From Prauserella muralis (GTDB lineage Bacteria > Actinomycetota > Actinomycetes > Mycobacteriales > Pseudonocardiaceae), in contig NZ_MASW01000001.1 of the NCBI RefSeq assembly GCF_003202285.1, forward strand, positions 1 through 64,000: DNA of 64,000 bases, read 5' to 3'. Position 1 is the first letter of the stretch; every line of letters starts with the position of its first letter. The notes beneath the pieces were generated by a model. That model was not told where the DNA came from, made no database searches, and was given only the letters and a program-made list of their open reading frames with translations. Below are positions 25,102 to 33,564 of the stretch, one piece after another. Both the position numbers and the translations under genes were made by a program.

Positions 25102-25130
25102 GACGGGCCCGCAGGCGCAAAGGTAACCGC
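25102..25130 (-). promoter_or_regulatory. ECF41-type promoter before the sigma gene (autoregulation)
   Basis: On the minus strand GCGGTTACC (25130 to 25122), exactly 16 bases, then CGTC (25105 to 25102). The -10 element is 38 bp before the sigma start codon, matching the 39 bp at the target gene. This suggests that the sigma factor transcribes its own gene. Confidence 0.65.
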
Positions 25131-25243
25131 TCGGCGACCATCCTGACGGGTCCACAGCCTGGGCAGGCGTCGAAGCCGCAAGCGCGGCGTCGGTTCCGGG
25201 GCTCCGATCATCCGTCGTTTTCGGACGGACCGATCTCATAGGC

Positions 25244-25921
25244 TCACTGGCCGGTGTTCTGCTGTCCCGGATACTGCTGACCGGGATACTGCCCCGGCTG
25301 CGGCTGGCCGGGGTACGGCTGCTGGCCCGGGTACTGCGGCGGCGGGTAACCCTGGCCCGGATACTGCTGGCCCTGCGGATACTGCCCCTGCGGATACTGT
25401 CCCTGTGGGTACTGCTGACCCTGGGGGTATGGCTGTCCCGGATACGGCTGACCCGGGTACTGCTGCTGGTAGGGCCCACCGGGGTACTGCTGCGGCGGGT
25501 AGGGCGGCTCGGGAACACGGGGCTGGCCGCCGCCGTCACCGCCCGCGGGGCCGACGTAACGGGCACTGCCGAAGGCGAGAATCGGAATGCAGACGTAGGA
25601 AAAGAAGACCATCAGCACACCGAAGCCGGTGCCCTTGCCGAAAGACCTCGCCAGGTCGATGTAGACGATGATCAGGATGATGAAGTTGACCAGCGGGATG
25701 AGCATCAGCAGCAACCACCACCATGGCCTGCCGACGATGCGCAGCAGCACGATCGTGTTGTAGATGGGCACGATCGCCGCCCAGCCCGGCTGCCCCGCCT
25801 TGGTGAACAGCCGCCACATCGCGGCGATCATGAACACCGTGATGGCCAGGCTGACCACGATGATCGCGATCAGAGCGCCGGTGCTCAGCTCCGCGCTCAC
25901 CTCGTACTCGTACTGCTGCAT
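25244..25921 (-). CDS. DUF5684-like membrane protein with Pro/Gln/Tyr-rich repeat tail
   Basis: A 225-residue protein from ATG 25921 (MQQYEYEVSAEL). Four hydrophobic helices lie at about 15-115; WRLFTKAGQPGWAAIVPIYN resembles DUF5684/signal-peptidase-I-associated membrane proteins. From residue 130 on, the sequence is a low-complexity cytoplasmic or surface tail built of YPGQP, YPQGQ and QQYPGQ units, about 20 short repeats. Role unknown; such tails can phase-separate or scaffold. The DNA of the tail is correspondingly repetitive (25250-25510). Confidence 0.75.
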   Translation of the reverse strand: MQQYEYEVSAELSTGALIAIIVVSLAITVFMIAAMWRLFTKAGQPGWAAIVPIYNTIVLLRIVGRPWWWLLLMLIPLVNFIILIIVYIDLARSFGKGTGFGVLMVFFSYVCIPILAFGSARYVGPAGGDGGGQPRVPEPPYPPQQYPGGPYQQQYPGQPYPGQPYPQGQQYPQGQYPQGQYPQGQQYPGQGYPPPQYPGQQPYPGQPQPGQYPGQQYPGQQNTGQ

Positions 25922-26050
25922 CAGGTGCTTCCCCCGCCTCGACGTCGAACGACGCACCAGGGTAACGGCTCTGTCCACTCGGCACGTGCCGATGGGCGGA
26001 ATCTCCGATCACGATCTCGTCATCAACGCCACCGCGGCCGGCCCGCCGAC

Positions 26051-26443
26051 TCAGGCGGCACAGCCCCGTGCGGCGGCCATGCTCGCCCGGCAGGTGCGCA
26101 CGATCTGCCGGGTAGCCGCGCCCTCGGGGGCCTGACCGCACCGCTGACAACTCACCCGCACCTGCCAGGTCAGCTCGTCGACGGCGACACTCGCCTCGCT
26201 CGCGCACCGGCGGCACCAGCGATGCCCCGTCACCGCGAAGACGTGCAGCCTGCTGGAGATGCACTCGTGCACCCAACGCCGGTGCGTGCGGCAGGTCAGC
26301 CGCTCCAGCGGGTCGAAACCGGTCAGCTCGGCGGCGTCCTCGGCGGTCAGTGTCTCGGCCAGCCTGCGATCGCGCACGTCGGCGTAGTCCGGGTGGACGG
26401 CGGCGGGCAGGGCCTGCACGGTTGCGGTGATCTGCTCGGACAT
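26051..26443 (-). CDS. Cysteine-rich conserved hypothetical protein
   Basis: A 130-residue protein starting at ATG 26443 behind GGGAGGAG. Charged N-terminal 55 residues, then CRTHRRWVHECI, HRWCRRCASEA and VSCQRCG: repeated Cys/His pairs that look like one or two zinc-binding sites. The extended upstream frame has unrelated low-complexity sequence and is rejected. No known family recognised; zinc-dependent DNA or protein binding is a guess from composition. It follows the YqeB-like gene by 88 bp. Confidence 0.6.
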   Translation of the reverse strand: MSEQITATVQALPAAVHPDYADVRDRRLAETLTAEDAAELTGFDPLERLTCRTHRRWVHECISSRLHVFAVTGHRWCRRCASEASVAVDELTWQVRVSCQRCGQAPEGAATRQIVRTCRASMAAARGCAA

Positions 26444-26531
26444 CGTCGTCTCCTCCCGGTACGGCTGTGTGATGCCGTCACCGGTACGTCGAACCGCGAC
26501 CGCTGAAATCGACACCTCCGGCGGAGAAGTC

Positions 26532-27248
26532 TCACCGCCCGCCGTCCGCCCGCCGCCAGAACTGCCGCTGCCCTTCGTCGGTGACCACGAGGTCGAGCCT
26601 GCCGAGCTCGGCTCGCAGCTGCGCGGCGTCGTCGGCGTCCCGGCGTTCGAGTGCCCGCTGCCGCGCCCGGAACAGCGCATGCGCGCTCGCCGAGAGCTCC
26701 GGCATGTCCTCCACCCAGCGCCGGTAGGCAGGCCGGTGCGGGTCGCCCTCGGCGTGCCACGGCCAGCCGTGCGCGCGGAACGCGTCCGCCACCTTCGCCC
26801 GCTCGCGGCGCCCCAGGTCGCCCTTCACCCGGGCGAGCTCGGCCGTCGACCGGTCCAGCACCACGAGATCCTTGCCGTCGAAGAACACCGCGCTCGCCTC
26901 GCCACGGGACACGCGCCGGGCCGAGGCCCCCGCCCCGAGCACGGCCTCCTGCCCGCTCACGGTCACCGCCAGCAGTTCCCGGTCCCCGAGGTAGGCCACC
27001 ACCAGCCCGGCGCCGCCGCCCAGCAGGAGGGCACCGGCGAGCGCGAGCGGGTCGGCCAGGGAGTCGAGCAGGCGCAGCGGTCCCTGGAACGGCACCCACT
27101 CCAGCGTCGCCGCCCAGCTCGCAAGCCACGTGAGCAGCCAGCCCACTCCGGCGCCCGCGAGCGGGAACCCCGTCCAGTACACGACGCGCAGCACCGGGCT
27201 CGGCGCGATCACGGTCACCTCCCGGCCCGGCTTCCCCGCTGACGTCAT
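26532..27248 (-). CDS. YqeB-like conserved membrane protein
   Basis: A 238-residue protein from ATG 27248 (MTSAGKPGREVTVIAP). Two membrane helices lie at about 20-42 and 62-84, and WVPFQGPLRLLDSL sits between them. The cytoplasmic remainder is charged: VAYLGDRELLAVTVSGQEAVL, then RRVSRGEASAVFFDGKDLVVLD. The layout fits proteins annotated as YqeB family in actinobacteria; function is unknown. Divergent from the two-component operon at 27.4 kb with 157 bp between, which holds no clear operator. Confidence 0.6.
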   Translation of the reverse strand: MTSAGKPGREVTVIAPSPVLRVVYWTGFPLAGAGVGWLLTWLASWAATLEWVPFQGPLRLLDSLADPLALAGALLLGGGAGLVVAYLGDRELLAVTVSGQEAVLGAGASARRVSRGEASAVFFDGKDLVVLDRSTAELARVKGDLGRRERAKVADAFRAHGWPWHAEGDPHRPAYRRWVEDMPELSASAHALFRARQRALERRDADDAAQLRAELGRLDLVVTDEGQRQFWRRADGGR

Positions 27249-27405
27249 CAGGCTGCTCCCCTCACCGTCGACCATGCGGTGAGCCTCGCCGGGCGAGGCG
27301 GCCCGGCACATCCGTCACCCGGCCAGCGGACCTGGCCGGGTGGCCACGTCTCCCGGCCGATCGGCAGGCGACGTCGGCGACGCACACCCCATAGGCTGCC
27401 GAGAC

Positions 27406-28701
27406 ATGAGTCCGGACAGAGGGCACTCCGCACGCTGGCTGCCCGGTGAGCTGGCCGTGTTCCGCGACCCGGGCGCGGTCCGGCCCGGCCACACGGCCCG
27501 CGACCGGGTGGCCGATGCGGCCCTGTTCGCCGGCGCACTGGCGTTCTGGGCGGTCGAGTGGAGCGGCTACCCGCCCTCCTACGCCGATCAGCAGCCCGCG
27601 TGGTTTCTCGACGTGGATCCGTGGATCGGGCTGGCCGCCTGCCTGGCGCTGTGGTGGCGCCGCCGGTTTCCCGTCGCGCTCGTGTGGGCGCTGCTGCCCG
27701 CGCTGCTGATCTCCGGAACGGCGACCGGCGCGACGCTGGCCGCCATTCTCACGGTCGCGATCCACCGCCGCTGGCAGGTCGCCGCGCTGGCCACCGCCCC
27801 GTATCTGGCTGCCTCGGTGCCGTTCGGGTACCTGAACCCCGAGCCCGGGATGTCGCGGCCGGCCACGGTGGCGGTGGTCCTGCTGATGTTCCTCACCCCG
27901 CTGGTGTGGGGGGTGGCCATCCGCAGCAGGCGGCAGCTCATGGTGAGCCTGCACCGCGACGCCGAACGGCAGCGGCGCGAGCACGAGCTGCGGCTGGCCG
28001 ACGTGCGGCGCGCCGAGCGCGAGCGCATCGCACGCGAGATGCACGACGTGCTGGCCCACCGCATCTCGCTGCTGTCCGTGCACGCGGGCGCGCTCGCGTA
28101 CCGCACGGCGCAGGCCGAGACCGGCACCGGCCCTGCGCTCGACCCCGCCGAGATGGGCGAGGCGGTGTCGGTGATGCGGGACAACGCCAACCAGGCCCTC
28201 ACCGAGCTCGGCGACGTGCTGAACGTGCTGCGCTCGGGCGACCCCGAGGACACGCTGACGCCGCAACCACGGCTGCGCGAGCTGCCCCGCCTCGTCGAGG
28301 AGGCGCGGGCGGCGGGCCAGCTGGTCACGTTCGAGACACCGCTGCCCACCGGCACCGGGTCATTGCGGCCGCAGGTGCAGCGCACCGCCTACCGGCTCGT
28401 GCAGGAGGGGCTGACCAACGCCCGCAAGCACGCGCCCGGCGGTGAGGTGACGGTCCGCGTGGCCGGCGCCCCCGGCGACGGGCTCGAGGTGGAGGTCACC
28501 AACACGCTGCCCGAGGGCACGCCCGCGACCGGTGGTGCCGGGGCCGGGGTGGGGCTGGCCGGGCTGGCCGAGCGGGTGAACCTCGACGGAGGGACGCTGA
28601 CGCACGGCCCGAGGCAGGGCCGGTTCGTGCTGCGCGCCTGGCTACCATGGCCGCATGACCGAGCCGAGGACCACGCCGGTCCGGGTGCTGCTCGTCGATG
28701 A
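27406..28701 (+). CDS. NarL-type sensor histidine kinase (HisKA_3)
   Basis: A 431-residue kinase with four or five N-terminal membrane helices (about 36-50, 72-84, 88-125, 128-142, 153-172), no large sensory domain, and the HisKA_3 dimerisation motif RIAREMHDVLAHRISLLSVHAG with His213. The HATPase domain has LVQEGLTNARKHAPGGE and GLAGLAERVNLDGG. Start ATG 27406 chosen over the upstream in-frame start, which lacks a ribosome site. Overlaps the response regulator gene by 47 bp, a firm sign of a coupled pair. Confidence 0.92.
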   Translation: MSPDRGHSARWLPGELAVFRDPGAVRPGHTARDRVADAALFAGALAFWAVEWSGYPPSYADQQPAWFLDVDPWIGLAACLALWWRRRFPVALVWALLPALLISGTATGATLAAILTVAIHRRWQVAALATAPYLAASVPFGYLNPEPGMSRPATVAVVLLMFLTPLVWGVAIRSRRQLMVSLHRDAERQRREHELRLADVRRAERERIAREMHDVLAHRISLLSVHAGALAYRTAQAETGTGPALDPAEMGEAVSVMRDNANQALTELGDVLNVLRSGDPEDTLTPQPRLRELPRLVEEARAAGQLVTFETPLPTGTGSLRPQVQRTAYRLVQEGLTNARKHAPGGEVTVRVAGAPGDGLEVEVTNTLPEGTPATGGAGAGVGLAGLAERVNLDGGTLTHGPRQGRFVLRAWLPWPHDRAEDHAGPGAARR

Positions 28702-29338
28702 CGACCCGCTGGTCTGCACCGGGCTGCGACTGCTGTTCCGGGGCGCGGGCGACATCGAGGTGGCCGGCGAGATCGGCGACGGCGCGGACGTCCCCGACGC
28801 CGTGACCAGGCTCGCTCCCGACGTGGTCCTCATGGACGTGCGCATGCCCTATGTGGACGGTATCGCCGCGACAAGGGCGGTGCGTTCCCGCGACGAGCAG
28901 GGCGGTCCCGCCGTGCTGGTACTGACGACGTTCGACACCGACACCACGGTCGTGGACGCGCTGCGGGCCGGTGCGGCCGGTTACCTGCTCAAGCACACGG
29001 ACCCCGAGCAGCTTGTCGACGCCGTACGGCGCGCCGCGGCCGGTGAGCCGGTGGTGTCGCCGTCGGTGCTGCGGACGCTGATCGACCGCGTCGCCGCGAC
29101 CGGCGCCGACGAGCGCACCGAACGCGCGCGGCGGCGCCTGGCCCTGCTGGGCGAGCGGGAGCGCGAGGTGGCCGTCGCCGTGGCCGAGGGGCTGTCCAAC
29201 GCCGCGATCGCCGAGCGCCTCTACCTGTCCGTCGGCACGGTCAAGGCGCACATCTCCAGCGCACTGGCCAAACTGGACCTGACCAACCGGATCCAGCTCG
29301 CCCTGCTCGTGCACGACGCCGACCCGGCAGGCCACTGA
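28655..29338 (+). CDS. NarL/LuxR-family response regulator
   Basis: A 227-residue regulator paired with the preceding kinase. Receiver pocket VDDDP, Asp61 in VVLMDVRMPYVDG, Lys in YLLKHTDPEQ. The C-terminal LuxR HTH has LLGEREREVAVAVAEGLSNAAIAERLYLSVGTVKAHISSALAKL. Start inside the kinase gene. Similar pairs next to ABC exporters control antibiotic or envelope responses, but no exporter is adjacent here. Convergent with the hydrolase gene, 23 bp apart. Confidence 0.94.
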   Translation: MTEPRTTPVRVLLVDDDPLVCTGLRLLFRGAGDIEVAGEIGDGADVPDAVTRLAPDVVLMDVRMPYVDGIAATRAVRSRDEQGGPAVLVLTTFDTDTTVVDALRAGAAGYLLKHTDPEQLVDAVRRAAAGEPVVSPSVLRTLIDRVAATGADERTERARRRLALLGEREREVAVAVAEGLSNAAIAERLYLSVGTVKAHISSALAKLDLTNRIQLALLVHDADPAGH

Positions 29339-29361
29339 GCCGCCGGCGATCCCGGCCCGGC

Positions 29362-30192
29362 TCAGTCCGGCAGCACCTCGCGCAGGCGAACGGCGAAGGC
29401 GTCCGGGTTCTCGGCGAAGCCGATGTGGTCGCCGGGAAACATCGTCGGCTCGATGCCGAGCAGCGCCGCGAGGGCCTTCGACGTGTCCTCGCAGTGCTGG
29501 CCGGCCGACTCCTCCCCGATGCCGACGAGAACCCGCACCGGCCCCTCCCGCAACGCGGTGATGTCGGGCCGCCACAGCACCGTCGGGCGCAGCATGTGCG
29601 CGTACTGGAAGTCGTCGTCGGCGACCTGCTGCGGCGACCGCTGGCCGCCGAACATCTGCTCGACCACCTCGTCCGGCAGCTCGATCCTGGCGAGGGCGAG
29701 GAACTTCTTCGTCGCGCCGAGGACGTCGCCCGCGAAGTACGTCGCGATGATGTCCTCCTCCTTCGCCCGCAGTTCCTCGCGGTTGTCCAGCAGCTCGTTC
29801 AGCGGCGGCTCGTGCGCGATGACGGTGTGCACGGTCTCCGGATGCCGCTGCGCGAGCGCCAGCACGCTCACCGCGCCCCCGCTGGAGCCGAGCACCACCG
29901 CGGGACCCCGGTCGAGGTGGGTGATGAGCCGCGCGAGGTCGTCGGCGCGCAGTTCCGGCGTCGCGTCCTGGTCACGGTCGTCCACGGAGCTGCGGTTGAT
30001 GCCCCGCGGGTCGGTGGTGAGCACCGTGTGGTCGGTGGCGAGCAGGTCGGCCAGCGGCGCGAACGCCGTGGCGTCCATCGGCGCGGCGACGAGCACGACC
30101 AGCGGCCCCTCGCCCCGCACCTCGTAGTACAGCTCGGCTCCGGGGACGGCCAGGGTGGACGCGGTGACGGTGGCGCTCGGCGGCTGGTTCAT
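29362..30192 (-). CDS. Alpha/beta hydrolase
   Basis: A 276-residue hydrolase. ELYYEVRGEGPLVVLVAAPMDA covers the first strands and oxyanion region. TTDPRGINRS follows and the nucleophile elbow is VLGSSGGAVSVLAL, with Ser in GSSGG; the catalytic His is in FPGDHIGFAENPDAF. Cytosolic, no signal peptide. Divergent from the SigG-like sigma factor, 78 bp apart. M. tuberculosis sigG is also next to a lipase/hydrolase gene, so a functional link with this sigma factor is plausible. Confidence 0.88.
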   Translation of the reverse strand: MNQPPSATVTASTLAVPGAELYYEVRGEGPLVVLVAAPMDATAFAPLADLLATDHTVLTTDPRGINRSSVDDRDQDATPELRADDLARLITHLDRGPAVVLGSSGGAVSVLALAQRHPETVHTVIAHEPPLNELLDNREELRAKEEDIIATYFAGDVLGATKKFLALARIELPDEVVEQMFGGQRSPQQVADDDFQYAHMLRPTVLWRPDITALREGPVRVLVGIGEESAGQHCEDTSKALAALLGIEPTMFPGDHIGFAENPDAFAVRLREVLPD

Positions 30193-30270
30193 GGGATCCC
30201 TCCAGGTGAACGGGCAGATTCGTGCGTTCTCGCGGGAAGTGACTCCCCTCGTGGGGCAGAATCATCGGCT

Positions 30271-31305
30271 GTGAGCGATGTTTCTTCCGGCCCCGCGGGC
30301 ACGGCCACCGACCCGGACGTCGACCGCGCCCGGAAGGGCGACGAGTCGGCGTTCACCCGGCTCGTCGAGCCGCTGCGCCGGGAGCTGCACGCGCACTGCT
30401 ACCGCATGCTCGGCTCGCCCCACGACGCCGACGACGCGCTGCAGGAGGCACTGCTGCGCGCCTGGCGGGGCCTCGCCCGGTTCGAGGGCCGTGCCTCGCT
30501 GCGCTCGTGGCTGTACACGGTGGCCACCCGCACCTGCCTGGACGCCGTCGAGCACCGCGGGCGGCGGGCGCTGCCGATGGACCTCGGGCCCGCCAGCGAG
30601 CGCGCGGTGCCCGGCACCGCGCGGCGCGACGACGTGGCGTGGCTGGGCCCGTACCCGGACACCGGGCTCCCCGGTGACCGCCCGGACGCCCGTTACGAGC
30701 AGCGCGAGGCCGTGGAGCTGGCGTTCGTCGCGGCCTGCCAGCACCTGCCCGGCAACCAGCGCGCGTCGCTGCTGCTCTTCGACGTCCTCGGCTTCACCGT
30801 CGCCGAGATCGCCGCGATCATGGACACCACCACGGCGTCGGTGAACAGCGCTCTCCAGCGGGCCCGCCAGGGCATCGCCGACCGGGTGCCCGCCCGCTCC
30901 CAGCAGCAGGCCCTGCGCACGCTGCCCGACACGCGGCTGCGCGAGATCGTGCGCGGCTACGCCTCCGCGCTCGAGCGGGGTGACGCCGACGCGCTGGTCG
31001 CCCTGCTCACCGAGGACGTCACGTGGTCGATGCCCCCGATGCCGCACTGGTACGGCGGCATCGAGGCGGTCACCGACTTCGCCGTCCAGGTTCCGCTCAC
31101 CAGCTGCGGCAGCTGGCGGCACCTGCCCACGAGCGCCAACGGCCAGCCCGCCGTCGCCTGCTACCTGTGGAACGACGCCGCGGGCGCCCACGCCGCCTGG
31201 TCGATCAACGTGTTCACCGTGCGCGGCGAGCGGATCGCGGGCATCACGTCGTTCGTCGATCCCGGGTGGTTTCCGCTGTTCGCGCTGCCCGCCGCACTGG
31301 CCTGA
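30271..31305 (+). CDS. SigG-like ECF sigma factor with SnoaL-like C-terminal domain
   Basis: A 344-residue sigma factor from GTG 30271. Region 2 has HCYRMLGSPHDADDALQEALLRAWRGL (about 47-73), with RSWLYTVATRTCLDAVE. Region 4 has LPGNQRASLLLFDVLGFTVAEIAAIMDTTTASVNSALQRARQ (about 158-200). A SnoaL/NTF2-like domain follows (about 222-335), with VTWSMPPMPHWYGG. The long region after sigma 2 with RRDDVAWLGPYPD is typical of the SigG group. The C-terminal domain probably binds a small ligand and replaces an anti-sigma factor. Confidence 0.9.
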   Translation: MSDVSSGPAGTATDPDVDRARKGDESAFTRLVEPLRRELHAHCYRMLGSPHDADDALQEALLRAWRGLARFEGRASLRSWLYTVATRTCLDAVEHRGRRALPMDLGPASERAVPGTARRDDVAWLGPYPDTGLPGDRPDARYEQREAVELAFVAACQHLPGNQRASLLLFDVLGFTVAEIAAIMDTTTASVNSALQRARQGIADRVPARSQQQALRTLPDTRLREIVRGYASALERGDADALVALLTEDVTWSMPPMPHWYGGIEAVTDFAVQVPLTSCGSWRHLPTSANGQPAVACYLWNDAAGAHAAWSINVFTVRGERIAGITSFVDPGWFPLFALPAALA

Positions 31306-31316
31306 CCCGCCGGGGC

Positions 31317-32471
31317 TCAGGAGTCCAGCCAGTCCTCGATCTCGCGGGTGTGCTCGCCAAGGCCGGGCGGTGCGGCGTCGTAGGCCGGGGGCGTGCGGGA
31401 CAGCCCGATGGGGTTCGCGACGCCCGGCAGGCCGCCGGGCCCGAGCGGCACCCGGGGGTTCAGCCCCAGGCTCTCGGCCAGCTCGAACGCCGACGCCAGG
31501 TCGTTGACCGGCCCGCACGGCACGCCGAGCGGGGTGAGGATGTCGAACCACGCGGTGGCCGTTCGCGGCGCGAGTTGCTCGGTGAGCAGCGCGGACAGCT
31601 CCCCGACGTGCGCCACCCGGTCGGCGTTGGTGGCGAACCGGGCATCGCGCGCCAGGAACGGCACGCCGAGGCCCTCGCACAGCGCGGCGAACTGCCGGTC
31701 GTTGCCGACCGCGACCACCAGCGGCCGGTCGGCCGTGCCGAACACCTCGTACGGCGCGATCGAGGGGTGCCGGTTGCCCATGATGCCCGGCACCTGCCCG
31801 GCCATGGTGTAGCCGGCGCTCTGGTTGACCATGCTCGACAGCAGCGTCGCGAGCAGGTTGATCTCGACGTGCTGGCCCTCGCCGGTGACGTCGCGCTCGC
31901 GCAGGGCCGCGAGCACGCCGACGGCGGCGTGCAGCCCGGTGAGCACGTCCACCAGCGCCACCCCCGCCTTCACCGGCGTGCCGGGCTCGGGACCGGTGAC
32001 GCTCATCAGGCCGCCGACCGCCTGCACCAGCAGGTCGTAGCCGGGCAGGGCCGCGCCCTTGCCCGCGCCGAACCCGGTCACCGAGCAGTACACGATCCGC
32101 GGGTTGAGCGCGCGCACGTCCTCGTAGGCCAGCCCGTGGCGGGCCATGGTGCCCGGCCGGAAGTTCTCCACCAGCACGTCGGCGCGGCGCACGAGTTCCC
32201 GCACGCGCTCGCGGGTGCGCTCGTCGCGCAGGTCGGCCGCGTAGGAGCGCTTGTTCCGGTTCACCGAGAGGAAGTACGTCGCCTCGCCGCCGGCGAACGG
32301 CGGCCCCCACGCCCGGGTGTCGTCGCCCGTGGCTGGATCCTCGATCTTGACGACGTCGGCACCGAGGTCTCCGAACAGCATCGTCGCGTACGGCGCGGCG
32401 AGCACGCGGCCGAAGTCGGCCACCAGCACACCGGACAGCGGCAGGCCCTGCCGATCCTTCCCCGTGGTCAC
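31317..32471 (-). CDS. Family III CoA-transferase (CaiB/BaiF)
   Basis: A 384-residue enzyme that moves CoA between acyl groups through a glutamyl or aspartyl anhydride. It begins LPLSGVLVADFGRVLAAPYATMLFGDLGADVVKIEDP, the family N-terminus with the Asp-rich CoA site. The catalytic-region motif GYDLLVQAVGGLMSVTG follows, then NLLATLLSSMVNQSAGY and late PFLARDARFATNADRV. Normal length. Not clearly in an operon; convergent with the sigma gene (11 bp) and divergent from the lyase-like gene. Confidence 0.93.
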   Translation of the reverse strand: MTTGKDRQGLPLSGVLVADFGRVLAAPYATMLFGDLGADVVKIEDPATGDDTRAWGPPFAGGEATYFLSVNRNKRSYAADLRDERTRERVRELVRRADVLVENFRPGTMARHGLAYEDVRALNPRIVYCSVTGFGAGKGAALPGYDLLVQAVGGLMSVTGPEPGTPVKAGVALVDVLTGLHAAVGVLAALRERDVTGEGQHVEINLLATLLSSMVNQSAGYTMAGQVPGIMGNRHPSIAPYEVFGTADRPLVVAVGNDRQFAALCEGLGVPFLARDARFATNADRVAHVGELSALLTEQLAPRTATAWFDILTPLGVPCGPVNDLASAFELAESLGLNPRVPLGPGGLPGVANPIGLSRTPPAYDAAPPGLGEHTREIEDWLDS

Positions 32472-32536
32472 GGTGGGCCAAGCTAGCCCGGCCCCGGCGC
32501 GGCAAATCCGGTTGCCCCGATTCCTAGGGTGAGACC

Positions 32537-33427
32537 GTGGCGGACATGTTGATCACGGAGCACCCCGTCGGCGGCGAGGGCGCCGATCCCTACGGCATCA
32601 CCACGGGCCCGGACGGCGCCCTGTGGTTCACCCAGGCGCGCAGCGGCCGCGTCGGGCGGATGAGCCCCACCGGCGAGCACACCAGCTACCAGCTCGAACC
32701 GGCCGGCAGCCAGCCATCGGTGATCGTCGAGGGGCCGGACGGCGCGCTCTGGTTCACCGAGACGCAGGCGGGCCGCATCGGCCGGATCACCACCGGTGGC
32801 GAGGTGAGCGCGTTCGCGCTGCCCGCCGAGGGCTCCGGGCCGTTCGGGATCACCCCCGGTCCGGACGGCGCGCTGTGGTTCACGGAGATGAACGCGGGTC
32901 GCGTCGGCCGCATCACCACCAGCGGCGAGGTCACCGAGTTCCCGCTGCCCGGCGAGGGCGGGTTCCCCGCCATGATCACCGCGGGCCCCGGCGAGGCGCT
33001 GTGGTTCACGCTGAACCAGGGCAACGCCCTCGGCCGCATCACCCTCGACGGCGACGTGACCCTGTACCCGCTGCCCACCGAGTCGGCGGGCCCGGTCGGC
33101 ATCACCCACGGCCCCGGCGACGCCGTGTGGTTCGCCGAGATACTCGCGGGCAAGCTCGGACGGTCCACACCGGACGGTGAGGTCACCGAGTACCCGCTGC
33201 CGGACCGTGCCTCCCGGCCGCACGCCCTCGTGACCACCCCGGACGGCACCGTGTGGTTCACCGAGTGGGGCGCCAACCGCGTCGGCAGCGTCACCGCCGA
33301 CGGCCGCATCGAGGAGTACGGCCTGCCCGCCACCTCCTCGGAGCCGCACGGCATCGCCGTCGGGCCGGACGGCGCGCTGTGGGTGGCGCTGGAGTCGGGT
33401 GCGCTCGCCCGGCTCGAACGCCGGTAG
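32537..33427 (+). CDS. vgb: Virginiamycin B lyase-like seven-bladed beta-propeller
   Basis: A 296-residue protein of seven tandem blades of about 42 residues, each with the GPDGALWFTE and GRIGRITxxGEVTEF pattern. Vgb opens streptogramin B macrolactones by elimination. Residues matching its active site are visible: His229 in RPHALV, Glu269 and His271 in SSEPHG, and Glu286 could be the second metal ligand. Length is close to S. aureus Vgb (299 residues). No streptogramin gene is near; the activity is plausible, but many such propellers are uncharacterised lyases. Start GTG 32537; ATG 32546 is possible. Confidence 0.8.
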   Translation: MADMLITEHPVGGEGADPYGITTGPDGALWFTQARSGRVGRMSPTGEHTSYQLEPAGSQPSVIVEGPDGALWFTETQAGRIGRITTGGEVSAFALPAEGSGPFGITPGPDGALWFTEMNAGRVGRITTSGEVTEFPLPGEGGFPAMITAGPGEALWFTLNQGNALGRITLDGDVTLYPLPTESAGPVGITHGPGDAVWFAEILAGKLGRSTPDGEVTEYPLPDRASRPHALVTTPDGTVWFTEWGANRVGSVTADGRIEEYGLPATSSEPHGIAVGPDGALWVALESGALARLERR

Positions 33428-33471
33428 CGCTCAGCGGGAGTGCCTCGCCGGCCATGGCCGCACGATGGCCA

Positions 33472-33528
33472 GCGAGCCGAAGGTGACCTTGGGTACACAC
33501 CACGTACCCAAGGTCACCTTCGGCTCGC
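33472..33528. repeat. Intergenic palindrome, AAGGTGACCTTGGGTAC family, copy 1
   Basis: The 25-bp arm at 33472-33496, with core CCGAAGGTGACCTTGGGTAC, pairs perfectly with 33504-33528 around the 7-nt loop ACACCAC. It lies between the 3' ends of the lyase-like gene and the SDR gene (convergent). Two similar elements are at 45790 and 57927. It can serve as a bidirectional terminator. Confidence 0.8.
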
Positions 33529-33564
33529 CGCCGCCACGTCGCGACGGTCAGTCTGGCCACCTCG

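Noticed and set aside
25094-25126. A 10-residue frame (MQMTGPQAQR) after the plus-strand ECF41-type motif
   Set aside because: Too short and without a ribosome-binding site; probably chance.
30262-32505. A 747-residue minus-strand frame and similar long frames opposite real genes (for example 13542-15845, 36692-38383, 56313-58511)
   Set aside because: They are Arg/Ala/Gly/His-rich shadows produced by the high GC content, opposite genes with clear family motifs.
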